DNA of 64,000 bases from a virus: positions 1 through 64,000 of IMG/VR virus record IMGVR_UViG_3300028746_000015; one strand, 5' to 3'. Positions within the stretch are counted from its first letter, which is position 1. The number at the start of each line of letters is the position of its first letter. The position numbers were made by a program, and so were the translations under genes. This document shows, piece by piece, positions 12,561 to 20,192 of this stretch. Below the pieces are notes generated by a model that had not been told where the DNA came from, did no database searches, and saw only the letters and a list, made by a program, of their open reading frames with translations.

Positions 12561-12935
12561 ATGTCATATAATTACGATATCAGCAAGGTCATCTTGCTCG
12601 GTAAGACTTTTACGCGTGAGGATGCCTATCGTCTGAAGTTCATTATCGACCAGCAGACTGAGAAGACCAGTAAAGATGAGGCAATCGTTATCGAGGGTGT
12701 TGAAGTCATTCAAAGCGTTTCCTACGCACCACAACGGGTATATCTTCATCCGTTCACTTTGGCTCGTTTCCTCAAATCGACAAAGTTCAACAGTCCTATC
12801 GACGTCCTCAAGACTAATGCCCACAAGGTTCACGAGTACCTTACGCCTTTGAGTGAGTCTGAGCTTGCCACTCTGAAGATGTGTGACCTGTCGGCCAAGG
12901 AGCAATACAAACGAATACTCAACGGCGAGGAGTAA
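12561..12935 (+). CDS. Hypothetical protein
   Basis: 124 residues behind AAGGAGCAAC-ATG. Mixed alpha/beta, one cysteine, no signal or membrane segment and no motif I recognise. Its stop is 5 bases before the GTG of the HNH gene, so they are cotranscribed. Confidence 0.7.
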   Translation: MSYNYDISKVILLGKTFTREDAYRLKFIIDQQTEKTSKDEAIVIEGVEVIQSVSYAPQRVYLHPFTLARFLKSTKFNSPIDVLKTNAHKVHEYLTPLSESELATLKMCDLSAKEQYKRILNGEE

Positions 12936-12939
12936 AACC

Positions 12940-13209
12940 GTGGCGCTGCCTAAAGGAAGGGCGCGTGAGTGCTACATCCGTGATGGTTGGAAGTGCCGAC
13001 ACTGCCAGAATCGCTCAGGACTTCATCCTCATCACGTCATATTCAAAAGTCACGGTGGCAAAGACGAATTGAGCAATCTATTGACGCTCTGTCACCAGTG
13101 CCACATACAAGGGATTCACGAGAGACGTCTGCTGCTGGAAGTCCTCGAAGTTCTACCGAACGATCTAGTAGTGAAATTCACAAGAGTGAAGAATTGGAAA
13201 CCAATATGA
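12940..13209 (+). CDS. HNH nuclease
   Basis: 89 residues from a GTG with GAGGAG 7 bases upstream. Classic HNH fold: CYIRDGWKCRHC zinc pair, LHPHHVIFKSHGG (the HH of motif I), DELSNLLTLCHQCH (Asn and the second C-x2-C with His). This is a free-standing HNH enzyme that cuts DNA using one metal ion. It could be a homing-type or packaging/host-degradation nuclease. It overlaps the next ATG by 4 bases, showing it sits as a regular member of the operon and not as an insert. Confidence 0.88.
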   Translation: MALPKGRARECYIRDGWKCRHCQNRSGLHPHHVIFKSHGGKDELSNLLTLCHQCHIQGIHERRLLLEVLEVLPNDLVVKFTRVKNWKPI

Positions 13210-13571
13210 GTTTTGAAGCACGCAAACCAGGAGAGCCTAATAGAATGGCAGACCCAAACGCATCCAAGAACAACGCTCCACAGCAGCAGCAGACCCAGCA
13301 AGGTCTGCCTCAATTGCCAACCGTACGTCCCGTATTCGTGGAGTACGCGTGCGGCCACAACAGCGCATTCACCAACCCCATTCCGGTGTTCCATCCAGCC
13401 GCACGCATCGCGATATCGAATGATGGCGTGATCCGTATCAATGACGGTCAGACTAGATGCATAGTCTGCAACTTCAATGACCGCGTCGTAACCGAGCTCC
13501 AGAAGCAACAGCAAGTCCATGCAGCGCAGCCTCAGGCCGTGACTGATCCGTTGGATATCAACGCCAAGTAG
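13206..13571 (+). CDS. Hypothetical Gln-rich zinc-binding protein
   Basis: 121 residues (ATGA overlap); a second ATG 39 bases later follows AGGAG and may be the real start. A disordered Gln-rich segment (QQQQTQQ) precedes VEYACGHNSAF and CIVCNF, which together give a C-x-H ... C-x2-C zinc site, in a small treble-clef-like domain. Function unknown. Confidence 0.65.
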   Translation: MSFEARKPGEPNRMADPNASKNNAPQQQQTQQGLPQLPTVRPVFVEYACGHNSAFTNPIPVFHPAARIAISNDGVIRINDGQTRCIVCNFNDRVVTELQKQQQVHAAQPQAVTDPLDINAK

Positions 13572-13585
13572 GTAGCGTAAACCAT

Positions 13586-14071
13586 ATGAGCAAAACGATT
13601 GTAGAATACGGATCAGATAATCTTGTCGACGCTACGAAGGCGTTGGCAGAGAAAGATATCCCTAACTACGAGATCGTTGTTGCTGATGAAAAAAGAATAC
13701 AGCTTGACCTAGATGACGTGAAGTTCACGGACCCATTGCCAGATAGATTTCAGACCGTGTACAGAATGCTATGTCAAGGTCGAGGCAATATAGTAGCAGG
13801 CTATTACCGCACACAGTCTAAGAGTGGGAACACCCACGTGACGATTCGATTACTCAAATCGATGCCCGTCCATGAGCGTATAGCATGGCAAGCTATATTC
13901 GGCTCCGACTACAAGCGTGAGGCCTTGCACATGATGGCCGTAAGAGCAGATGTAAAGAACGCGATCCTTATGTTTGAACCCAAGGACCGTTCAGAGGAAT
14001 TAGAAGGCATCCCTCCACCAGATGTGGTGCCATCCGTAGGTAGATTTTTCAGGGACGAAGTTGCAGAATAG
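13586..14071 (+). CDS. Hypothetical protein with RFFRDE tail
   Basis: 161 residues, weak ribosome site. A mixed-fold N-terminal domain and a helical segment (IAWQAIFGSDYKREALHMMAVR) are followed by a Pro-rich linker and the terminal VGRFFRDEVAE. The ending resembles those of the proteins at 3381, 3694 and 19569. No family recognised. Confidence 0.7.
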   Translation: MSKTIVEYGSDNLVDATKALAEKDIPNYEIVVADEKRIQLDLDDVKFTDPLPDRFQTVYRMLCQGRGNIVAGYYRTQSKSGNTHVTIRLLKSMPVHERIAWQAIFGSDYKREALHMMAVRADVKNAILMFEPKDRSEELEGIPPPDVVPSVGRFFRDEVAE

Positions 14072-14095
14072 ACCGTACCGTCCGACAAGTAACGT

Positions 14096-14608
14096 ATGGC
14101 TAAGCTAAAAGACCTGACAGGTAAACGTTTCGGAAAGCTTGTGGCTGTGGAACGTTTATCAGTCAGACGTAGTAGGTGGTCGTGTAGGTGCGATTGCGGA
14201 AACGTTGTGGTTGTGTTGACCACATCCTTGACTAAGGGCAAGCCAACTCAAAGTTGTGGGTGTGTAAATGTACATAAAATGCGACCATTTGAGCACACAT
14301 TCAACAGAATAAAAGAGGCAGCTTCACGTAGGAATATAACGATGGAGCTAACTTACAAAGACCTTTTAGAATTTGTAAAAGAAAAAGTTTGTCACTACTG
14401 TTACGCTCCTATAAATTGGATTGAGTATAACGGAGGTGGTCGCTACAACCTAGATCGAATGGATAGTTCTCTAGGCTACAGCAAAGACAATGTTGTTGTC
14501 TGCTGTCCTCGCTGCAACCTCGCTAAGGCCAACCGATTCTCTTATAGAGAGTGGTTCAGCATGACGGCTATTTTCCGTCGCGACAGTGGTGAGTTTTCAA
14601 GGGCATAA
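14096..14608 (+). CDS. HNH homing-type endonuclease with N-terminal zinc ribbon
   Basis: 170 residues. The N-terminal module LTGKRFGKLVAVER ... WSCRCDCGN ... SCGC (about 5-60) is the zinc-ribbon seen in front of many phage homing nucleases. The C-terminal half is an HNH domain: CHYCYAPINW, NLDRMDSSLGYSKDN (catalytic region), CCPRCN. The ribbon is shared with the nuclease at 32666, and the HNH part with the remnant at 30006. It lies between two genes with no SD of its own worth naming, consistent with a mobile free-standing element. Confidence 0.88.
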   Translation: MAKLKDLTGKRFGKLVAVERLSVRRSRWSCRCDCGNVVVVLTTSLTKGKPTQSCGCVNVHKMRPFEHTFNRIKEAASRRNITMELTYKDLLEFVKEKVCHYCYAPINWIEYNGGGRYNLDRMDSSLGYSKDNVVVCCPRCNLAKANRFSYREWFSMTAIFRRDSGEFSRA

Positions 14609-16339
14609 ATGCAGCAAAGACAATACCAAAAAGATGCACACAGTTCTATACGTGCAGAGTTTGCCAAAGGAACTCACAGACAATTGGTCCAGATGGGCAC
14701 CGGTCTAGGAAAGACTCACGTAGTAAGTGAACTCCCTGATGCCATGCCTGAACTACCAGGCCAGATGTTAGTACTAGCGCACACCGAAGAGCTAGTGGAC
14801 CAAATGGTCTCCAAAGTTCGTCTCATTAATCCTACATTACGTGTTGATAAGGAGATGGCTAAGCATAGGGCTGACCCATCATTGGCCGACTGTATTGTAG
14901 CGTCTGTAGCTTCCTTAGGCCGTAAAGACTCTAGTAGGTTATCTAAATACAACTGGCCGACCGTAACCAAAATAGTAACGGATGAAGCGCATCATAGCTT
15001 GGGACAGACGTACATAAATATTTATGAAGCTTCTGGTATTCTAGAAGATCCTACACGCCTGTTACTTGGCGTCACTGCTACGCCTTCACGCGGCGATGGC
15101 AAAGGGTTATCTCAGATATACCAAAAGATCAGTTACATATACAGCATGCGCGACGGCATAAAAGATGGATGGCTATCACAGCCTAGAGGTGTGCGCGTAA
15201 ATACGGGTACTTCCCTCGACCACATTAAAACTATTGCTGGAGACTACGCTTTAGACGAGTTAGCTGATACGGTGAACACTCCGATCAGAAATGAGTTGAT
15301 TGTGCGTGCGTGGCAGTCTAAAGGGAATAATAGATCGACTGTAGCCTTTACTGTTGACATAGCACATGCTAAAGATCTAGCACAAGCGTTCCGCAATGCC
15401 GGTGTTGTAGCCGAGGCTATCTGGGGTGATGATCCTGATCGGAAGCAGAAACTAGAGGATCATCGCGCAGGTAAAATTAAGATTCTAACCAACTGCTCTG
15501 TACTTGTAGAAGGATACGACGATTGGCGCATAGGTTGCATCATACTCGCGCGACCCACCAAGAGTAGCTCAAGGTTCATCCAGATGGTAGGCCGAGGGAC
15601 ACGTCTCGAAGAGGGCTATGGCAACCTCATAGAGGCGCGTCAGGCACACGATCACCTAACCCCAGGATATCCTCCCAAAGAATACCCATTCAAGCAGGAC
15701 TGCATAATTATTGATGTTGTGGACAGCTCTAATAAGCTAAGCCTCATTACACTCCCAACCTTGATGGGCCTAGCAGCTAATATAGACCTTCAGGGTCATG
15801 GCGTATACGATGCAGCAAAGAAGATCGAAGAGGAGGCCAAGAAGTATCCTCATATCGACTTCACTAAGCTGGTCGACTTCGGAAACATTGACAACTTTAT
15901 CCAAGAAGTTAACCTATTCGATGTCAAGTTTTTACCAGTGGTAGAAAACAACTCGGACTTCACATGGTATCCGAGCGCGACCGGTGGCTATATCCTGATG
16001 CTGCCGAAGCAGAATCCGGCCCAGGTCGCAGATCGAGTGACCATCGAAGCGAATTTGTTTGACAGGTATGAAATACGTGCTACAATCAAGGGTAAGAAGT
16101 ACAAAGGAGAACGGGAGACTATCGAGGATGCCTTTACAGCCGCCGATGGTATCATCCGGTCTACTTCATCTGAAGCCCTGAAGGTGCTGAGTCGCGAGGC
16201 CACGTGGCACAAAGATCCAGCAACCGAGGGTCAACTCAAGATGCTCAAGAAGCTCTACCCTGGCCGCGCATTTCCACCAGATATCGACAAAGGAAAAGCG
16301 AGCAGGTTGATTAGCTCGATGATTGCAGGAAGGGCATAA
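14609..16339 (+). CDS. SF2 DNA/RNA helicase (DEAH type)
   Basis: 576 residues. Motif I MGTGLGKT (29-36), motif II TDEAHHS (DEAH at 125-128), motif III TATP (156-159), and motif VI QMVGRGTR (325-332). The arrangement suits UvsW- or RadD-like SF2 helicases used in replication restart, branch migration or R-loop removal. A C-terminal extension (about 400-576) ends with a small helical module (TEGQLKMLKKLYPG ... KGKASRLISSMIA) that recurs at the ends of phage helicases and nucleases. The start abuts the HNH stop (TAA-ATG). The gene is a little richer in A+T than its neighbours, as is the HNH gene before it. Confidence 0.92.
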   Translation: MQQRQYQKDAHSSIRAEFAKGTHRQLVQMGTGLGKTHVVSELPDAMPELPGQMLVLAHTEELVDQMVSKVRLINPTLRVDKEMAKHRADPSLADCIVASVASLGRKDSSRLSKYNWPTVTKIVTDEAHHSLGQTYINIYEASGILEDPTRLLLGVTATPSRGDGKGLSQIYQKISYIYSMRDGIKDGWLSQPRGVRVNTGTSLDHIKTIAGDYALDELADTVNTPIRNELIVRAWQSKGNNRSTVAFTVDIAHAKDLAQAFRNAGVVAEAIWGDDPDRKQKLEDHRAGKIKILTNCSVLVEGYDDWRIGCIILARPTKSSSRFIQMVGRGTRLEEGYGNLIEARQAHDHLTPGYPPKEYPFKQDCIIIDVVDSSNKLSLITLPTLMGLAANIDLQGHGVYDAAKKIEEEAKKYPHIDFTKLVDFGNIDNFIQEVNLFDVKFLPVVENNSDFTWYPSATGGYILMLPKQNPAQVADRVTIEANLFDRYEIRATIKGKKYKGERETIEDAFTAADGIIRSTSSEALKVLSREATWHKDPATEGQLKMLKKLYPGRAFPPDIDKGKASRLISSMIAGRA

Positions 16340-16341
16340 CT

Positions 16342-16424
16342 ATGGTTGAATCAATTGCCGAGATGGAAAGCTGCTCACAAAAATAGCGGAATTAGTTGGC
16401 TATGTCCCGAAGGAAGAGGCGTAA
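16342..16424 (+). pseudogene. Micro-ORF interrupted by a frameshift
   Basis: An ATG opens a 14-codon frame (MVESIAEMESCSQK) closed by TAG at 16384. The -1 frame across the A5 run continues as KIAELVGYVPKEEA and stops in TAAATG against the next gene. Joined, the product is a coherent 27-residue amphipathic helix. This is either a decayed gene, an assembly error, or a programmed slip at the A-run. Confidence 0.3.
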
Positions 16425-16730
16425 ATGTATACCATCACAAAGTTTCAAGACACTACAATGAAAGATGTCGTGGCCTCTCCATCGCCGGTCATACTCATGC
16501 CTCTGACGGTATCTACGGACACGGAAGAGCAGGCCAAGATGATGTTCTTCCAATCAAACGATCTGATGGATCTAGTAGACCTGGGCTTCCTCGAAGAAAA
16601 GACCGATGATTTCAAGGAAAGACTTTCCAAAGAACTTGCGGCCATCAACTCGAAGCGAGTATTCCGCGTATTCGTACCGACCGAGCTCGGTATGCAGTTC
16701 TGGGCACCGATCAAAGGCCTTCCGAACTAA
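16425..16730 (+). CDS. Hypothetical protein
   Basis: 101 residues; GGAAGAGG lies 5 bases before the ATG. Mixed beta/alpha with a central helix rich in Met and acidic residues (TDTEEQAKMMFFQSNDLMDLVDLGF). No motif recognised. Ends an operon: a new promoter begins 10 bases after the stop. Confidence 0.7.
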   Translation: MYTITKFQDTTMKDVVASPSPVILMPLTVSTDTEEQAKMMFFQSNDLMDLVDLGFLEEKTDDFKERLSKELAAINSKRVFRVFVPTELGMQFWAPIKGLPN

Positions 16731-16739
16731 CGAATCAGC

Positions 16740-16768
16740 TTGACAGATAGCCTATTATGCTGTAGTAT
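16740..16768 (+). promoter_or_regulatory. Sigma-70-type promoter, start codon close behind
   Basis: TTGACA (16740-16745), 17-base spacer, TAGTAT (16763-16768). The RNA ligase ATG (16778) is only 9 bases beyond the -10, so the transcript has almost no leader; the AAGGA between would be mostly upstream of the expected start site. Confidence 0.75.
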
Positions 16769-16777
16769 AAGGAAACT

Positions 16778-18028
16778 ATGACAACCACTCCTGAAGTTAA
16801 GAAGTCTAATCATCAAGCCAACATCGTCCGTGTAGCTGAAGTGCTCGCACACCCTGATCCTGAGACAACCGATCTCGAACTAATCGTAATCGGTGGGTAC
16901 CAAGTTGTTGTGCGTAAGGGACAGTTCGCTATTGGTGACCTCGCTGTCTACATTCAGCCCGACTCGGTCGTGCCGCAGACGATCCCATTTAAATTCATAT
17001 GGGAAGGTCACGTTGGCATCGACGGTACGGTACCGGCCAAGCGCAGACGCATCACGGTTCGCAAGTTCCGTGGTCAATATTCCGAAGGCCTGCTTCTGCC
17101 AGTTAGTGACTTCATCTCTTCTAATGCTTTCGGATTTATGAGCGATGGGGTCACCTTTCAGTATATTCCTGGTGGTTACATGCACGAATGTGGTGTAACA
17201 CTTTATACCAAAGAAGTAAACGAAGGTGATGATGTGTCTGACCTTCTCGGCATCACCCATTACGACCCAGACGCCGACAAGCCCGAAGACCCAAGCGCAT
17301 CCGCACCGGCACGCAAGGCGCGCCGTCCGAAGACTCTGAAGGGTTGGGTCCGATTTGCATGGCATGGCATCATGCGCAAGCTATTCCCTCAGACACACCT
17401 CGGTCCTATCGACACGCCCATCGCTATCCCAACGTACGACATCGAAGCCTTCAAGAACTACAAGGGCACGTTCGCTGGTGACGATGAGATCGTGGTGACT
17501 GAGAAGGTTCACGGATCGAACGCGCGGTACATGTACCTCGACGGTATCCAGTACGCCGGGTCACGGACACAGTGGAAGCATGCTGACTCGAAGGATGAGT
17601 TCCGCAAGGCTCTCGTTCAGAACCCTTGGATCGGCGCATGGTGCGCGGAGAACCCAGGCTTAGTCCTGTGGGGTGAGCTGGTGCCGACGCAGGGCGACAA
17701 GTGGGCATACGGAACGAAGAAAGGTGAGGTCAAATTCTTGGCCTTCGACATCTTCAACCCTGAGACACACACGTTCTATGACTACGATACTTTCCTTGCT
17801 GCTGTGCCTGACGAATCAGTACGGGTTCCTGAGTTGTACCGAGGTACGTTCGGTGCTTACAGTCAGGCTCTCCTGCTTTACGTCGACGGCCTCTCGGCAG
17901 TCCCATGTGCAAAGAACATCCGTGAGGGCAACGTCCTCAAGACCGTCAAGGAGGAGCGTGTGCGCGGCCTCGGTCGCAAGCAGCTCAAAGTGGTCAGTAA
18001 TGTTTTCCTTGACAAGGACAGCAAGTAA
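16778..18028 (+). CDS. RNA ligase, DRB0094/Rnl5 type
   Basis: 416 residues. An N-terminal OB-like domain (about 12-110, VRVAEVLAHPDPETTDLELI) precedes the ligase domain with motif I TEKVHGSNARY (nucleophile Lys243), then WGELV (motif IV region), KFLAFDIF and VKEERVRGLGRKQLK (motif V). An N-terminal OB fold with a K-x-HGSN motif is the hallmark of the Deinococcus DraRnl (DRB0094) family. This member has a basic insertion (about 178-205). It seals RNA breaks, in DraRnl preferentially a 3'-OH RNA strand in a duplex. With the Rnl1-type enzyme at 9097 the phage holds two ligases of different families. Confidence 0.9.
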   Translation: MTTTPEVKKSNHQANIVRVAEVLAHPDPETTDLELIVIGGYQVVVRKGQFAIGDLAVYIQPDSVVPQTIPFKFIWEGHVGIDGTVPAKRRRITVRKFRGQYSEGLLLPVSDFISSNAFGFMSDGVTFQYIPGGYMHECGVTLYTKEVNEGDDVSDLLGITHYDPDADKPEDPSASAPARKARRPKTLKGWVRFAWHGIMRKLFPQTHLGPIDTPIAIPTYDIEAFKNYKGTFAGDDEIVVTEKVHGSNARYMYLDGIQYAGSRTQWKHADSKDEFRKALVQNPWIGAWCAENPGLVLWGELVPTQGDKWAYGTKKGEVKFLAFDIFNPETHTFYDYDTFLAAVPDESVRVPELYRGTFGAYSQALLLYVDGLSAVPCAKNIREGNVLKTVKEERVRGLGRKQLKVVSNVFLDKDSK

Positions 18029-18037
18029 CGGTATAGT
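18009..18037 (+). promoter_or_regulatory. Sigma-70-type promoter
   Basis: TTGACA (18009-18014), 17-base spacer, TATAGT (18032-18037), overlapping the end of the ligase gene. It leaves a leader of about 110 bases with a small hairpin (CCTCG/CGAGG near 18053-18066) before the next gene. Confidence 0.75.
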
Positions 18038-18155
18038 TGTACAAGATCGTCCTCGGGTGAGCGAGGGAGCAATGCTGAGGAACTGATCAACCCAGCTACA
18101 CTCGACACCCGCAGGCTCGGTACTATAAACCAATAACCCGTCCAAGGAGGACACC

Positions 18156-18611
18156 GTGGCATTAAATTTCGAAAACGGAAACTTAATCTATACCGCACAT
18201 TATCCATCTTCACCAACACCCAAGCCGCTCCCGGAAGGTTGCAAACCTTTCGATCTTGCAGCAGCACTTGCGGGTAAGCCTGTAATTACAGGAGCAGGTA
18301 AACCCGTCACTAACATCAAGGTGTTCGAAGGCGTCATGGATGGTTTTTCACTTGCTGGCGTCTTAAATGGTACAGTGGTTGTGCGTACCATTGGAGGCCA
18401 TACCAACAAAAGTGGAGCAGATTGGGAACAGGACCGCACCTTCTTCATGAAGGTCGAGACCAAGGATGTGTACTTCAACATCTACAACGCCACTCGTCCC
18501 GAGGGCCACAGCCATGCCACTGAAGAGGCAGCAGACAAAGCGTTTAAAGATAGTGGACGCAAGCGTGTAAACGAGGGCGGCAAGGCATTGAAGGTCACAG
18601 TAGAGATCTAA
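18156..18611 (+). CDS. Hypothetical protein, single-gene unit
   Basis: 151 residues from a GTG behind AAGGAGG. Beta-rich core (VVVRTIGGHTNKSGADWEQDRTFFMKVETKDVYFNI), no signal peptide. It has its own promoter (18009) and terminator (18651), the same arrangement as the 255-residue protein at 1821. Function not recognised. Confidence 0.75.
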   Translation: MALNFENGNLIYTAHYPSSPTPKPLPEGCKPFDLAAALAGKPVITGAGKPVTNIKVFEGVMDGFSLAGVLNGTVVVRTIGGHTNKSGADWEQDRTFFMKVETKDVYFNIYNATRPEGHSHATEEAADKAFKDSGRKRVNEGGKALKVTVEI

Positions 18612-18650
18612 ATCTACCAACCTACAAGGCACGGCGAGGTGATAGCAGTA

Positions 18651-18680
18651 AAGAGGGTCAGTGATGGCCCTCTTTTTATT
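18651..18680 (+). terminator. Rho-independent terminator
   Basis: Stem AAGAGGG (18651-18657) / CCCTCTT (18668-18674) with a 10-base loop and a T-rich tail (TTTTTATT). Confidence 0.88.
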
Positions 18681-18739
18681 CAAGAAACATAATAAACATA
18701 ATTGATTTATAACCTAAAGTTGCAATATGACGAGGGCCA

Positions 18740-19399
18740 ATGGGCAGCAAGAAAAAGCAAAGTGTCGATCCAACCAACATCCCAGCCAAGTTGACCCATG
18801 CACAAAAGGAATGGTTCATCCTTTTCTCGATAGCCGTCGCCGGTAAGGGCGCGAAGGGCACAGAGACGAAACTGAATGCACTGCTCGACTCGATCAAGCC
18901 CGAGGGCTGGGCGTTCTCAGGTCCCTTCGCCAAGATCAACTACCTCATCACAACGAAGCAGTTGTCGGACAGACTGAAGGAGTTCAAGTTCGGCCAGTAC
19001 ACCAGGATCGAAAAGGCCTATAAGCAAGTCACGTTGCCGGGCATACCGATTACGCTCCAGGGTCTCCAGCAAATCGACGGCATCGGCCCTAAGACCGCCT
19101 CGTTAATCGTTCTCTACACGAACCCCAAGGCCGATTGCGTTCCGCTCGACACGCATATCCTGAAGTTCCTCCGCGCCCAAGGCGTCTATAAAGTACCTAC
19201 ATCTACCCCTCCTTCAGGTACGCTATACAATCGACTAGAAATGGCATTCAAAATCATTGCAGTTAACCAAAATAAAACCGTAAGACAACTTGACACTGAG
19301 GTGTGGAACTACTATCATGGCAAACATGCGAAGTCGAATCCTACTCCCGCTCCTTCTTGCTATCCCGATGGCAGCTCAAGTCAGCACGCCAACGCCTGA
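18740..19399 (+). CDS. HhH-GPD DNA glycosylase-like protein
   Basis: 219 residues; GAGGG close before the ATG. It holds the helix-hairpin-helix LQQIDGIGPKTAS (about 109-121, Lys118) followed by VPLDTHI (Asp137), the pair of catalytic residues of endonuclease III-type glycosylases (Lys for AP-lyase, Asp for base release). The iron-sulfur cysteines of EndoIII are not seen. It would remove damaged or modified bases. Some phage HhH-GPD proteins instead take part in making hypermodified bases; a Mom-like protein is encoded further on, so either role is possible. The last 83 bases overlap the next ORF. Confidence 0.8.
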   Translation: MGSKKKQSVDPTNIPAKLTHAQKEWFILFSIAVAGKGAKGTETKLNALLDSIKPEGWAFSGPFAKINYLITTKQLSDRLKEFKFGQYTRIEKAYKQVTLPGIPITLQGLQQIDGIGPKTASLIVLYTNPKADCVPLDTHILKFLRAQGVYKVPTSTPPSGTLYNRLEMAFKIIAVNQNKTVRQLDTEVWNYYHGKHAKSNPTPAPSCYPDGSSSQHANA

Positions 19400-19568
19400 T
19401 CCGATCCTACCGCTGACACCGGATGATAACGTCTGCTCTGAGGTACCGGAGGTGGGTTGGTTTTACTACTCGCCTACGTTCGGTGTAAGCTTCTCTAAGA
19501 AGTCTTGCCTGTCAGCCATTCTCGCAGCTAAGGGACGATCACGGTACATAGTGATGGTGCAGATATAA
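19317..19568 (+). CDS. Small secreted protein
   Basis: 83 residues; alternative ATG three codons later. The N terminus is a signal peptide (MRSRILLPLLLAIPMAAQVS), then a Pro/Thr linker and a short domain with two cysteines (NVCSEV, KKSCLSAIL). It starts inside the end of the glycosylase gene in another frame, with a weak ribosome site. Unknown function outside the cytoplasm. Confidence 0.6.
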   Translation: MANMRSRILLPLLLAIPMAAQVSTPTPDPILPLTPDDNVCSEVPEVGWFYYSPTFGVSFSKKSCLSAILAAKGRSRYIVMVQI

Positions 19569-20150
19569 ATGGGACAGAATAAGTTTTCCAAGAAAAGCGA
19601 CAAACTAACTCACACGTCTCCGCTACCATTCTCGGGAAGCAAAGGTCCAAAACTACCTGAGTGGGCAAGGTTGAAGTTGGCGAAGTTAGACGTAGACAGT
19701 GCGTGCACCGAAGTCGAACTAAAGATGGGTGACGCCACGGTTACCACCAATGAGGCTACGTTCTCCGGCGATTGGTATGCCAAGATGAAAGCCTTTTTTC
19801 CAAAGTCTATCGGTCAGCAGTACCAAGAGGAAGTGCAAGAGGGTAAGATAGAATCTCCTACGCGAGATACCTCTTACTATTCAAGACTGATCCGTGCTTC
19901 AAAGGTTTTCTCTGATTGGAACCAAGGCCGTTCAAAAGAAGACCAGGAAGCGCCTCCATCGGCGGGTCAGATCTGCGACCTCATGGCCAAGTTCGCCAGC
20001 ATAGAAGTAAAGCTTACTTTACGACATGATGATGACGAGCGTGCTGCGAATATGGCCCCCGATCCGATGGAAATGTTTTTACAGAGATTAGATGCAATGG
20101 CGTCTACTAAAGAGCAGCAACAAAGACTCTTCAGAGATGATGAAATTTAG
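19569..20150 (+). CDS. Hypothetical protein with QRLFRDDEI tail
   Basis: 193 residues, ATG directly after the preceding TAA. Polar N terminus, then a globular helical domain (FSGDWYAKMKAFFPKSIGQQY; RLIRASKVFSDWN), a linker with MEMFLQRLDAMAS, and the end EQQQRLFRDDEI. The tail matches those at 3694 and 13586 and also fits the Q-x2-L-F shape of sliding-clamp binding peptides. It lies immediately upstream of the primase-helicase promoter. Confidence 0.72.
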   Translation: MGQNKFSKKSDKLTHTSPLPFSGSKGPKLPEWARLKLAKLDVDSACTEVELKMGDATVTTNEATFSGDWYAKMKAFFPKSIGQQYQEEVQEGKIESPTRDTSYYSRLIRASKVFSDWNQGRSKEDQEAPPSAGQICDLMAKFASIEVKLTLRHDDDERAANMAPDPMEMFLQRLDAMASTKEQQQRLFRDDEI

Positions 20151-20152
20151 GC

Positions 20153-20181
20153 TTGACAAACGGCCCTTTTTACTGTATATT
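20153..20181 (+). promoter_or_regulatory. Sigma-70-type promoter, apparently leaderless
   Basis: TTGACA (20153-20158), 17-base spacer, TATATT (20176-20181). The primase-helicase ATG follows after 11 bases with no Shine-Dalgarno in between, so a transcript starting at the normal distance has a leader of about 4 bases. Confidence 0.8.
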
Positions 20182-20192
20182 TGAATTAGCAA

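Noticed and set aside
19290-19318. TTGACA-17-TATCAT as a promoter for the small secreted protein.
   Set aside because: The -10 overlaps the ATG itself; a transcript would begin inside the gene. Probably coincidence within the glycosylase coding region.
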